DNA of 64,000 bases, from assembly GCF_002836055.1 (NCBI RefSeq), contig NZ_PJBS01000158.1, positions 1 to 64,000 on the forward strand, read 5' to 3'. Made by a program: the position numbers and the translations under genes. The notes beneath the pieces were generated by a model that did not search any database, was not told where the DNA came from, and saw nothing but the letters and a program-made list of their open reading frames with translations. The DNA is from Psychroflexus sp. MES1-P1E. Lineage in GTDB: Bacteria; Bacteroidota; Bacteroidia; Flavobacteriales; Flavobacteriaceae. Below, piece by piece: positions 39,465 through 48,308 of this stretch (positions are counted from its first letter, which is position 1; every line of letters starts with the position of its first letter).

Positions 39465-40802
39465 ATGATAAAAGTTATTACGATTGCCTTTTTAGGATTT
39501 ACAAGTCTGTTTTACGGCCAAGTAGACACTAGAATTTATGATATTGTGGATGAAGTATCAGCTGAAAAACTTGAATACAACGTTCAAAACCTAGTTGATT
39601 TCGGAACCCGAAACACCTTTAGTGAAACGGAAAGCGATACTCGTGGTATTGGTGCCGCTAGACGATGGATCAAAGGAGAGTTCGAACGTATTTCAAAAAA
39701 CTGTGATGAGTGCCTTACTGTTTTCTATCAAAGTGAAACCGTTACGCCAGAAATGGGAAATCGAATACCTAAAACTGCAGAAGTGGTTAATGTCGTAGCA
39801 GTTCAAAAAGGAAAGAAATATCCAAATTCATACATTATGATGAGCGGTGATATCGATTCTAGGGCGTCAGACACTCAAGATTTTAAAACAGACGCTCCAG
39901 GAGCCAATGACAATGCTACGGGAATTGCTGGGGCTATGGAAGCTGCCCGAGTTTTAAGTCAATATGAATTTGACCATAGTATTGTTTACGTCGGCCTGAG
40001 TGGAGAAGAACAAGGTTTGTATGGCGGACAGTTTTTAGCTAACTATGCTAAGGAAAATAAATGGAATATCATTGGAGTCCTCAATAACGATATGATAGGA
40101 AATATTGAAGGTTTAGATGGAGTTATCGACAACCGCACGTTTAGGATCTTTAGTGAAGCTTATAATCCAACTGAAACTGACAGGGAGAGACAAATGAAGC
40201 GTTTTTATGGTGGAGAAGTAGATGGAAGTTCTAGACAACTTGCTAGATATGTTCATAAAACAACTCAAACCTATATGCCAGAAATGAATCCTATGATGGT
40301 ATACAGGCTAGACCGCTTTGGTCGTGGAGGTCATCATAAACCTTTTAATGATTTAGGCTTCCCAGGGATACGTATTATGGAAGCTCATGAAAATTATAAT
40401 CGTCAGCATCAAGATATCAGAACAGAAGATGGTATTGAATACGGCGATGTAATTGACTATGTCAATTTTGACTATCATAAAAAATTAACGGCAGTAAATG
40501 CTATATCTATGGCTAGTTTAGCATGGGCTCCTCCTGCCCCAACAGAGGTAAGGATCGGTGGTATTGTAGAACCCTCTGTAAAACTTGCATGGAAACAGAG
40601 AGATGCTAAAGATATTAAAGGCTATAAAATTTACTGGAGAATGACAACTTCTCCTACGTGGGATCATTTTAGATATATTGAAAATGTGAATGAAGTCACT
40701 CTAGAAGGAATTATTATCGATAATTTTTACTTTGGAGTAGCAGCGATTGGAAAAAACGGTCATGAAAGCCCAGTCGTCTTTCCTTCAAAAATTATGAGAT
40801 AA
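39465..40802 (+). CDS. Secreted M28-family peptidase with Fn3-like tail
   Basis: The protein is 445 aa from the preferred ATG at 39465, which gives the signal peptide MIKVITIAFLGFTSLFYGQ; a TTG seven codons earlier is less likely. The peptidase core has YIMMSGDIDSR, GANDNATGIAGAMEAAR, VGLSGEEQGLYG and VLNNDMIGN, giving the bridging aspartate, the catalytic EE pair and a metal-binding aspartate. HHKPFNDLG supplies a late histidine. The first metal site, usually GHxDS, reads GDIDS. A beta-sandwich tail, about 360-445, resembles fibronectin type III (EPSVKLAWKQRDAKDIKGYK). Probably an exported aminopeptidase. Confidence 0.87.
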   Translation: MIKVITIAFLGFTSLFYGQVDTRIYDIVDEVSAEKLEYNVQNLVDFGTRNTFSETESDTRGIGAARRWIKGEFERISKNCDECLTVFYQSETVTPEMGNRIPKTAEVVNVVAVQKGKKYPNSYIMMSGDIDSRASDTQDFKTDAPGANDNATGIAGAMEAARVLSQYEFDHSIVYVGLSGEEQGLYGGQFLANYAKENKWNIIGVLNNDMIGNIEGLDGVIDNRTFRIFSEAYNPTETDRERQMKRFYGGEVDGSSRQLARYVHKTTQTYMPEMNPMMVYRLDRFGRGGHHKPFNDLGFPGIRIMEAHENYNRQHQDIRTEDGIEYGDVIDYVNFDYHKKLTAVNAISMASLAWAPPAPTEVRIGGIVEPSVKLAWKQRDAKDIKGYKIYWRMTTSPTWDHFRYIENVNEVTLEGIIIDNFYFGVAAIGKNGHESPVVFPSKIMR

Positions 40803-40814
40803 ATACACCTAAAT

Positions 40815-40848
40815 AAAAAAGTCCTATCGAAAACGATAGGACTTTTTT
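40815..40848. terminator. Bidirectional terminator between the M28 gene and tRNA-His
   Basis: AAAAAAGTCCTATCG and CGATAGGACTTTTTT form a perfect 15-bp stem around AAAA. It ends the M28 transcript on the plus strand and, with T runs on both strands, also the tRNA-His transcript on the minus strand. Confidence 0.92.
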
Positions 40849-40849
40849 G

Positions 40850-40924
40850 GGTGGAAGATGGGGCTCGAACCCACGACCCCTGATACCACAAACCAGTGCT
40901 CTAACCAACTGAGCTACATCCACC
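40850..40924 (-). tRNA. tRNA-His (GTG)
   Basis: The minus strand folds into a full cloverleaf: acceptor GTGGATG against CTTCCAC with one T-T mismatch, D arm GCTCAGTTGGTTAGAGC, anticodon stem CTGGT/ATCAG around TTGTGGT, and T arm GGGTTCGAGCCC. The anticodon GTG reads histidine codons. A G at the -1 position (40924) faces discriminator C73 (40850), the histidine identity pair. CCA is not encoded in full. Confidence 0.95.
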
Positions 40925-40944
40925 AGTTGTCTTTTAAGACATTG

Positions 40945-40975
40945 CAAATTTAATATAATATTGCATTCTACAAAA
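40945..40975 (-). promoter_or_regulatory. Promoter of tRNA-His
   Basis: On the minus strand TTTTG (40975-40971) is followed after 18 bases by TAAATTTG (40952-40945), the Bacteroidota -33/-7 arrangement. The tRNA begins about 20 bases downstream. Confidence 0.75.
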
Positions 40976-41090
40976 GGATTTCAATAAATAACAAAAAAAA
41001 TAAAAAAATGAAACTCATCTCCGAATCAATTCCCTTTAAGTGAACAGGTTATGAGTTTCATTAAATCAGCTTAAATCGAATTTCAACCCA

Positions 41091-44000
41091 TTATTCGTTT
41101 AAAAAAGGGGCTACTTTTTCTTTTATCTCATCAACAATTGTAGGATCAAGCAACGTTGAGACATCACCTATTTGATCTGCTTCGTTGCAAGATACCTTTC
41201 TCATAATTCTTCTCATGATCTTTCCACTTCGAGTTTTAGGTAAACCAGAAACAAAATGAACACGATCCAACTTGGCTATAGGACCGATTTTACTTGAAAT
41301 TAATTGATTGATTTCTTTGCTTAAATTTTCCCTATTTCTGGATTCTCCATCGTTTTTCAAAATGATAAACCCAGCTAAAGCATTTCCCTTCACTTGGTGA
41401 GGAAATCCTACAATAGCAGACTCTGCCACTGCTGGATGCTCATTGATAGCATCTTCTATTGGTGCAGTTCCTAAATTATGACCAGACACAATGATGACAT
41501 CGTCTACTCTACCTGTTATACGGTAGTAACCCACCTCATCTCTTAGGGCCCCATCTCCAGTGAAATAAATATTTTCATAAGCTGAAAAATAAGTGTCGAT
41601 ATACCGTTGATGATTTCCATAAACAGTTCTTGCCATACTTGGCCAAGGATGCTTAATGCAAAGTCTTCCAGAACTGCCATTACCTTTAATTTCATTTCCT
41701 TTTTCATCCATTAAAGATGGCTGAATACCTGGTAGAGGAAGTGTGGCATAAGTAGGCTTAGTTGGAGTTACGAAAGGAATTGGAGAAATCATAATACCTC
41801 CTGTTTCAGTTTGCCACCACGTATCTACAATGGGGCACTTTTTTTTGCCAATATTTTCATTGTACCAATTCCAAGCTTCTTCATTAATGGGCTCTCCTAC
41901 ACTTCCTAAAACTTTCAGGGATGATAAATCGTATTGATTAACAAACTTAATGTCCTGCTTAGCCAATGCTCTAATAGCTGTTGGAGCCGTGTAAAATTGA
42001 TTCACCTTATATTTATCTATGATATCCCAGAATCTTCCAAAATCTGGATAAGACGGAACACCTTCAAACATCAAGGTTGTTGCTCCATTAAGAAGGGGAC
42101 CATAAACAATATAAGAATGGCCAGTAATCCACCCTATATCTGCCGTACACCAGTACACATCATTTTCTTTGTATTGGAAAACATTTTTAAATGAAAACGC
42201 AGTATATACCATATATCCAGCTGTCGTATGCACCATCCCTTTTGGAGTTCCTGTAGAACCTGAGGTATAGAGTATGAAAAGCATATCTTCAGCATCCATG
42301 ATTTCTACTTCACATTTATCATCTACTTTTTTCAATTCTTCATGAAGCCAGACATCTCGATTTTCTGTCATCTCAATTTTAGAAAACGTTCGCTTAGCCA
42401 CCAAAACGCATTCTACTGTGGGCGTGCTTTCCAAAGCTTCGTCTACAATACCTTTTAGATCAATAGTTTTAGAACCGCGGTATGACCCATCGGAAGTGAT
42501 GACCATCTTACAATCTGAATCGTTAATTCTTGAAGAGAGTGCAGACGCTGAAAACCCTGCAAATACAACAGAGTGAACTGCTCCAATCCTAGCACAGGCC
42601 AATGTTGAAATAGCCAACTCCGGAATCATAGGTAGATAAATGCATACGCGATCTCCTTTTAGAACACCATTTCTTTTCAACACATTCGCCATTTTATTGA
42701 CGCGCTTAGACAACTCATTATAAGTGATATGAAGTGCTTCTTCATCTGGATTGTTGGGTTCCCAAATAATCGCCGTTTTATTTCCTCTAGTCTTTAAATG
42801 CCTATCGATAGCATTTTCAGTAATATTGAGTTGAGCTCCTTCAAACCAACTTACCTCTGCTTTTTCGCGATTCCATTTTAAAACGGAATCCCATTTTTTT
42901 CTCCAAACAAAGTTTCTTTCTGCAATGGTATTCCAGAAATTCTCTGGATCATTTTGAGAAATCCTGTAGACATCGATATATTTTGCTAACGAATCAATGT
43001 TATAATAACTAGTGGTAAGCGCTTTTAGAGATTGTGTGACTTGATTTTTATTAGAACTAAATGCACCGATTTTTTGTTGATCAAAAATCTCTATAATCTC
43101 ACTTATTACCATCGGATCTTCGATAGTAGATGGAAGCTTGTAGGGTTCTCCAGCCACCAATTTTTTAAGCGTTCTTCTTAAGGTTTTACCACTTCTTGTT
43201 TTCGGAAGTCGTTTAACGATGACTACATTTTTTAATGCCGCAATAGGTCCAATTTTATCCCTTACCAGTTGCACGATTTCAGTTTGCATTTTATAAGATT
43301 CATAATCTTCATCGCCCAATATTGGAACGACAATAGCTAAGGGGACTTCACCTTTAAGGGCGTCTTGTAGGGCAACTACTGCACATTCAGCAACAGAAGG
43401 GTGTTGAGACACCACTTCCTCGAGAGACGCAGTAGAAAGACGATGACCAGAAACATTGATTACATCATCAATTCTTCCAGTTATAAATACATAACCCTCT
43501 TCGTCTATAAAACCGCCGTCCCCAGAAAAATAATACCCAGGAAACTTATTCAAATAGCCATTTTTATAACGCTCGTGATTATCCCAAAGCGTTTGCATAA
43601 ACCCAGGAGGAAGTGGTAGTTTAGAACAGATGTAACCTTCTGTATTAGCTGGTAAAACCTCGCCTTCTTCAGAAAGTATGACAAGATCATATCCTGGAAC
43701 AGGCTTACCTGAAGAACCCAGCTTAATTGGTAAAGCATCCATTCCCATAAAATTTGCAACATTAGGCCATCCGGATTCAGTTTGCCACCAATGGTCAATT
43801 ACAGGAATCTTTAGGTGATTCTGCGCCCATTTCAAGGTGGTTTCATCACATCGCTCTCCTGCCAAAAATTGATATTTCAAAGAAGAGATATCATATTTTT
43901 TTATAAATTCACCATGTGGATCTTCCTTTTTAATAGCTCTAAACGCAGTGGGCGCCGTAAACATAACATTCACTTTATGATCTTCTATCACTCTCCAAAA

Positions 44001-44951
44001 AGCGCCAGCATCTGGTGTTTTTACGGGTTTACCTTCATAAATGATAGTCGTATTTCTATGAATCATCGGGGCATAGACTATATAACTATGTCCTACGACC
44101 CACCCTACATCCGAAGCGGCCCAAAAGGTATCACCTGGTTTGGTGCCATAGATATTTTCCATTGAAAATTTAAGGCCAACAGCATAACCACCGATGTCTC
44201 TTACCACTCCTTTTGGTGAACCCGTAGTTCCAGACGTATATAGAATATAGGAGGGGTCTTGAGATTTTAAGGCAATTGCATTCACTGGTTTAGCCTTTTC
44301 CATCAATTCTAAGTAATCTATATCATAAGGTTTTTCCTCAAATTCAACTCCTAATTTTCTATTGAAGACGATTACTTTTTCAACTTTATGCTTTGCCTTT
44401 TCAATCGCCTCATCTAGCATAGGTTTATAGGCAATAAGTCTATCGACTTCTATACCCGAAGTGGCTGTAATAATAACTTTTGGTTTCGCATCATCTATTC
44501 TTATCGCCAATTCATCTGGAGCAAAACCTCCAAAAACTACAGAGTGTATAGCTCCTATCCTAGCACAGGCCAGCATACTGAATAAAGAGTGAGAAATCAT
44601 AGGCATATAAATGATGACCCGGTCTCCCTTTTCAACACCCAATTCTTTTAGTCCACCGGCCAGTTTAGATACTTTTTCTAAAACTTCGCTGTAAGTATAC
44701 TTGACTTGCTTCTGCCTTACAGCAGAATCATATATAAGAGCTATCTCATCACCATATCCATCTTCAATATGCTGGTCTAGACATAAATAACTCAGGTTGG
44801 TCTCTCCATCTGGAAACCAATTGTAAATCCCTTCTGAAGTCTGCTCAAAAGCTTTGGTTGGAGCTTTAAACCACTTTATTTTTTTTGACTCTTCCAGCCA
44901 GAATTCCTCTGGATGTTCAATGCTTTTTAGATATACTTCTTTATAATCCAT
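41091..44951 (-). CDS. Fused acyl-CoA synthetase: PrpE-like plus AcsA-like
   Basis: The protein is 1286 aa in a single uninterrupted frame and contains two complete AMP-forming acyl-CoA synthetases. Residues about 1-623 resemble propionate/acyl-CoA ligase PrpE: YTSGTTGSPKGVVRDIGGYA, ASDVGWVVGHSYIVYAP, HWWQTESGWP, GRIDDVINVSGHRL, and catalytic lysine K589 in PKTRSGKTLRR. Residues about 653-1286 resemble acetyl-CoA synthetase AcsA: WFEGAQLNITENAIDRHLKT, YTSGSTGTPKGMVHTTAGYM, WWQTETGGIM, GRVDDVIIVSGHNLGTA, and K1244 in PKTRSGKIMRR. A linker of about 30 residues joins them. Single-domain enzymes are near 630-650 aa. The response regulator gene lies 11 bases upstream, so the two are likely co-expressed. 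Confidence 0.93.
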   Translation of the reverse strand: MDYKEVYLKSIEHPEEFWLEESKKIKWFKAPTKAFEQTSEGIYNWFPDGETNLSYLCLDQHIEDGYGDEIALIYDSAVRQKQVKYTYSEVLEKVSKLAGGLKELGVEKGDRVIIYMPMISHSLFSMLACARIGAIHSVVFGGFAPDELAIRIDDAKPKVIITATSGIEVDRLIAYKPMLDEAIEKAKHKVEKVIVFNRKLGVEFEEKPYDIDYLELMEKAKPVNAIALKSQDPSYILYTSGTTGSPKGVVRDIGGYAVGLKFSMENIYGTKPGDTFWAASDVGWVVGHSYIVYAPMIHRNTTIIYEGKPVKTPDAGAFWRVIEDHKVNVMFTAPTAFRAIKKEDPHGEFIKKYDISSLKYQFLAGERCDETTLKWAQNHLKIPVIDHWWQTESGWPNVANFMGMDALPIKLGSSGKPVPGYDLVILSEEGEVLPANTEGYICSKLPLPPGFMQTLWDNHERYKNGYLNKFPGYYFSGDGGFIDEEGYVFITGRIDDVINVSGHRLSTASLEEVVSQHPSVAECAVVALQDALKGEVPLAIVVPILGDEDYESYKMQTEIVQLVRDKIGPIAALKNVVIVKRLPKTRSGKTLRRTLKKLVAGEPYKLPSTIEDPMVISEIIEIFDQQKIGAFSSNKNQVTQSLKALTTSYYNIDSLAKYIDVYRISQNDPENFWNTIAERNFVWRKKWDSVLKWNREKAEVSWFEGAQLNITENAIDRHLKTRGNKTAIIWEPNNPDEEALHITYNELSKRVNKMANVLKRNGVLKGDRVCIYLPMIPELAISTLACARIGAVHSVVFAGFSASALSSRINDSDCKMVITSDGSYRGSKTIDLKGIVDEALESTPTVECVLVAKRTFSKIEMTENRDVWLHEELKKVDDKCEVEIMDAEDMLFILYTSGSTGTPKGMVHTTAGYMVYTAFSFKNVFQYKENDVYWCTADIGWITGHSYIVYGPLLNGATTLMFEGVPSYPDFGRFWDIIDKYKVNQFYTAPTAIRALAKQDIKFVNQYDLSSLKVLGSVGEPINEEAWNWYNENIGKKKCPIVDTWWQTETGGIMISPIPFVTPTKPTYATLPLPGIQPSLMDEKGNEIKGNGSSGRLCIKHPWPSMARTVYGNHQRYIDTYFSAYENIYFTGDGALRDEVGYYRITGRVDDVIIVSGHNLGTAPIEDAINEHPAVAESAIVGFPHQVKGNALAGFIILKNDGESRNRENLSKEINQLISSKIGPIAKLDRVHFVSGLPKTRSGKIMRRIMRKVSCNEADQIGDVSTLLDPTIVDEIKEKVAPFLNE

Positions 44952-44962
44952 AATGCTATATT

Positions 44963-45337
44963 TTAATGGTTTGGTGTTAATAAATCAGTGACTGTATTCA
45001 AAAGCTTTTTCATTGAAAACGGCTTTTTGATATATTCTTTTGCTCCAAGACTTAAAGCCTTCTGGACATCGGTTTCTTTTTGTTTAGCACTTATAATAAT
45101 AGTTTGAGTTGTATATTTTAAGGTTTCGTGTTGTCTCAAATACTCTAAAACTTCATAACCATCCACCTTTGGCATCATGATATCCAGAATAACGAGATCG
45201 GGTTGTAGCTTCTCTGAAAGCAAAATAGCTTCTTCTCCATCTCTTGCAATAAAGATATCATAGTTATTCTTTCTCAAAGTATACTCCAACGCCATAATGA
45301 TGTTGGGTTCATCATCTACTAGTAGTATCTTTTTCAT
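44963..45337 (-). CDS. Receiver-only response regulator (CrbR-like partner)
   Basis: The protein is 124 aa: a single CheY-like receiver, MKKILLVDDEPNIIMALEYT, phospho-acceptor D52 in DLVILDIMMPKVDGYEVL, TIIISAKQKETDV, and the lysine of GAKEYIKKPF. It ends eight or so residues after the last helix, so no DNA-binding or enzymatic output domain is present. The start at 45337 overlaps the stop of the sensor-kinase gene (ATGA); a longer upstream frame would run through the kinase gene and was rejected. Known CrbR proteins carry a LuxR-type helix-turn-helix, so this one must signal through protein contacts or pass phosphate on. Confidence 0.92.
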   Translation of the reverse strand: MKKILLVDDEPNIIMALEYTLRKNNYDIFIARDGEEAILLSEKLQPDLVILDIMMPKVDGYEVLEYLRQHETLKYTTQTIIISAKQKETDVQKALSLGAKEYIKKPFSMKKLLNTVTDLLTPNH

Positions 45338-48030
45338 GACTTGGATTTTGGTAATTTGATTATAATTTCTGCACCGATCTTTAGATTTGGATTTGCATAA
45401 ATTTCTCCTCCATGCATCTCCACAATTTGTTGGCATATGGCTAGTCCAAAACCACTTCCTGTTGGCTTTTTAAAAGTTTGATTTTTAGACTGGTAAAACT
45501 TCTTGAAAATTAAGTGTTTATCCCCTTCTGGAATTCCTTTCCCATTATCTTTTATTGTAAATAATATTTCTTCTGAATTGTGCTCTAGAAAAACTTCAAT
45601 AACTCCCTTCTTATCAGGGACAAATTTTAAAGCATTAGAAAGCAAATTAGTAAAAACCTGCAAGATTTTGCTGTAGTCAAATTCCAATACTACATTTGAA
45701 TCAGGTTGAAATCTGACATCGATATTCTGCCTTTGAGCAATACTGCTTATTCCATGTATAGCCTCTTGAACGCATTCGTCAAGACGATGGAATTTTAAGG
45801 TTAACATATCTCTCCCTGAGGCCATTTTTTCTAAATCTAAAATATCATTTATCAGCACATTCAAACGCTCCGTATCTTGAATGATATTAGCCAAAAATCT
45901 TTGCTGAAGCTCCATCGCCATGTCCTCGTTATCTGATAGAACTTCTGAGCTGGCTTTTATAGAAGTAATTGGTGTTTTAAGCTCATGAGCAACCGTCTCT
46001 AAAAAGTCATCCTTCAATTGATCTTGAATTTTAAGTTCTTCATTAGCCATTTTTAAATCTGAAGTTAACTTTATCAATTTTTGAGATTGTTTTTCCAAAG
46101 ATTTATTTACAGAAATGGTTTCTCTATTTTCTTCGAGTATATTAAGCACTTCAACCAATGAGACTGGCTTTTCCTTTGCCACATTAGAAATCAATATTTT
46201 GGCTGAAGCACTTCCTACTGCTCCGGTGAGAAGACGTTCTGAAAAATTTATAAATCTTGCGTCTGCCAAAATTTCTTGTGGATTTACTTGGTATCTCTTT
46301 CTAAAGACTCTTAAGGCTTTGTCGGCTTTTTCCTGTCCAATAAAGCGTATTAATATGTTCTGAATATCCTCCACATAAGCTTCTCCTTTCCAAACAAAAG
46401 CATCTTCTTTAAGTTCAATGACTCTTTCACTATTCACGAACATCTCACCGTAATTACGTTCTCTATAATTCCCTTTTCTAAGAACAGACAACATTAGGTA
46501 AACTCCTGTATTCAATAGTAAACTCCAGTATAAGGCATGATTTACAGGGTTCAATAGTTCGATTCCGAAAAGAGCGTAAGGCTTTAAAGCTCCTACACCA
46601 AAGAATCCCTGCTCTACAAATTCATTATTATTCAAAATATTTTCAGTAAAAAAAGGCAGCAAATAGGTAAAAACAACGACACTCATTCCAAGTAAGATTC
46701 CAACTTTGGATCCTAATGCAGAGCCCCTATTCCAAAACATTCCTATAAAAAAACTTGGAGCTAGCTGGGCTATAGTTAAGAATGAAATGAGCCCAATCGA
46801 AAATAGAGAAATCTGTGGATTGAACATCGAATAAAGTAAATAAGCAAGAATTATTGAGCTAAAAACGCAAAGCCGCCTTATGTTTTTTATGGTTTTCTCA
46901 TTGTTCAAGGACTTATTATTGGTTAGCTTTTTTAAAAAACCATAGGGTATAATGAGGTTGTTACTCAACATGGTAGACAACGCAACTGTGGAAACCACAA
47001 CCATAGATATAACGGCTGAAAGTCCCCCTAAGAAGACTAAAACGGCAAGCCATTTATCGCCAAAATGCAAGGGAATAAGAAGCGTAAAATAATCTGCATT
47101 AGCTTCATTTCCAAGAATCAACAGACCACCCCAAGCTATAAAAATTACAAAAACATTGAAAAGCAATAAGTATAAAGGAAACAACCAAATGGCTATTTTA
47201 AGTTGCTTGCGGTTGTTGAATTCTACCACTGAAGTCTGAAACTGTCGAGGCAATAGAAAAACTGCTAAAAAGGAAAGTGCAATACTAAAGTACCAATTTA
47301 TACCACCATTTAAACCATTTATGGTGCTAAGCTTATTCAAATTTAAGTCCAAATCAGCTTGTTTATATAGGTCTACAGTCCCATCAAATACATAGAAGGT
47401 GACATAAATACCAACGACTAAGAAAAATGTAAGTTTCAAAATAGATTCAGCAGCGACAGAAAACATAACCCCTGTTCGATTTTTGGAAGCATCTAGAGAT
47501 AAGGTTCCAAAGAATGAAGCAAAAACTGCTAAAATGAGAGCGATATAAAAAGTAGAATCTGTGATAACGGATGTCCCTTCAATCCCTATTGTCGATGTAG
47601 AAACAATTTCAAAAGTTTCAGAAATCGCTTTGAGCTGTAAAGAAATATAAGGAATTATGCTCGCAAGACAAACTAAGGTAACCAGAGCACCCAATGACCG
47701 GCTATTTCCATACCGTAGAGATATAAAATCCGCAATACTAGAAATCTTATAAGCTTTGGATAGTTGTATAATTTTCTTGAGTACTACAATCCATAATGGG
47801 GCGGCTATGACCGGACCAAGGTATATAGTAAGAAATTCTATTCCAGATGTTGCAGCCATCCCAACACTACCATAATAAGTCCAAGCAGAACAATAAACCG
47901 CAAGTGAAAGTCCGTAAATAGCTGGATGTGAAACTAACTTTGACCCTTTATTTTTTTCAGCGAAAAAAGCAATGAGAAACAAAATTCCTAAATAAGTAAA
48001 TATGAGAGCTATGAGTCCAGTTTTACTCAT
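45334..48030 (-). CDS. Transporter-coupled histidine kinase (CrbS/CbrA type)
   Basis: The protein is 898 aa. Residues about 1-500 form a sodium:solute symporter-like membrane domain with 12-13 helices (ALVYCSAWTYYGSVGMAA-type start, SSIADFISLRYGNSR, FSVAAESILKLTFFLVVG). A STAC-like linker follows at about 520-610 (FINFSERLLTGAVGSASAKI), then a short coiled coil. HisKA has H682 in ETVAHELKTPITSIKASSEV, and the HATPase has LLSNALKFVPD, IKDNGKGIPEG and GSGFGLAICQQIVEMHGG. This is the layout of CbrA (histidine) and CrbS (acetate). Neighbouring acetate-type genes favour the CrbS reading. Its start overlaps the upstream small gene by one base. Confidence 0.92.
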   Translation of the reverse strand: MSKTGLIALIFTYLGILFLIAFFAEKNKGSKLVSHPAIYGLSLAVYCSAWTYYGSVGMAATSGIEFLTIYLGPVIAAPLWIVVLKKIIQLSKAYKISSIADFISLRYGNSRSLGALVTLVCLASIIPYISLQLKAISETFEIVSTSTIGIEGTSVITDSTFYIALILAVFASFFGTLSLDASKNRTGVMFSVAAESILKLTFFLVVGIYVTFYVFDGTVDLYKQADLDLNLNKLSTINGLNGGINWYFSIALSFLAVFLLPRQFQTSVVEFNNRKQLKIAIWLFPLYLLLFNVFVIFIAWGGLLILGNEANADYFTLLIPLHFGDKWLAVLVFLGGLSAVISMVVVSTVALSTMLSNNLIIPYGFLKKLTNNKSLNNEKTIKNIRRLCVFSSIILAYLLYSMFNPQISLFSIGLISFLTIAQLAPSFFIGMFWNRGSALGSKVGILLGMSVVVFTYLLPFFTENILNNNEFVEQGFFGVGALKPYALFGIELLNPVNHALYWSLLLNTGVYLMLSVLRKGNYRERNYGEMFVNSERVIELKEDAFVWKGEAYVEDIQNILIRFIGQEKADKALRVFRKRYQVNPQEILADARFINFSERLLTGAVGSASAKILISNVAKEKPVSLVEVLNILEENRETISVNKSLEKQSQKLIKLTSDLKMANEELKIQDQLKDDFLETVAHELKTPITSIKASSEVLSDNEDMAMELQQRFLANIIQDTERLNVLINDILDLEKMASGRDMLTLKFHRLDECVQEAIHGISSIAQRQNIDVRFQPDSNVVLEFDYSKILQVFTNLLSNALKFVPDKKGVIEVFLEHNSEEILFTIKDNGKGIPEGDKHLIFKKFYQSKNQTFKKPTGSGFGLAICQQIVEMHGGEIYANPNLKIGAEIIIKLPKSKS

Positions 48031-48224
48031 TAATCTGAATATTTTTTAAGGATTGAAAAGGAGATGACCACACTTATCAACCAAATCATAAAAATGAAAA
48101 AGTAAAATAAAGGAAATCCAAAAACCGAAACATCAGAATTATAAGCGAGGACAAACGGTATATTAATGAGCAAGATTAAAGTCAAGCTTAAAAAAATAAG
48201 TTTCTGTTGATGTCTCTTTTTCAT
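48030..48224 (-). CDS. Small two-helix membrane protein
   Basis: The protein is 64 aa from the ATG at 48224: a basic start MKKRHQQK, then two hydrophobic helices (LIFLSLTLILLINIPFVLAY and FPLFYFFIFMIWLISVVISF) and a KKYSD end. It overlaps the sensor-kinase start by one base (TAATG), so the two are made together. Many SSS-type carriers have a small two-helix companion subunit. This one may serve the symporter-like domain of the kinase, as the DUF4212 protein serves the separate symporter; that is inference. The start 13 codons upstream was rejected because it lies beyond the expected ribosome site and adds no helix. Confidence 0.75.
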   Translation of the reverse strand: MKKRHQQKLIFLSLTLILLINIPFVLAYNSDVSVFGFPLFYFFIFMIWLISVVISFSILKKYSD

Positions 48225-48245
48225 TGACTCTAAATTGGGACATAA

Positions 48246-48299
48246 TTTAAATAAAATTCTCAAGAGAACGAGCTTCTATTCACTTTCTCTTGAGAATTT
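48246..48299 (-). terminator. Perfect 15-bp inverted repeat, likely internal terminator or attenuator
   Basis: AAATTCTCAAGAGAA (48254-48268) and TTCTCTTGAGAATTT (48285-48299) match perfectly across a 16-base loop. On the minus strand the stem follows the symporter stop by about 10 bases and is trailed by TTTTATTTAAATT, as in a weak intrinsic terminator. It lies between the transport genes and the small protein/kinase genes. Confidence 0.8.
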
Positions 48300-48308
48300 A
48301 TCTAAAAC

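Noticed and set aside
40777-40850. Second tRNA next to tRNA-His
   Set aside because: The only strong fold here is the terminator stem; no cloverleaf is present.
45338-45436. Longer amino end for the response regulator
   Set aside because: It would run through the kinase gene's last 33 codons, and homologues begin at MKKILLVDDE.
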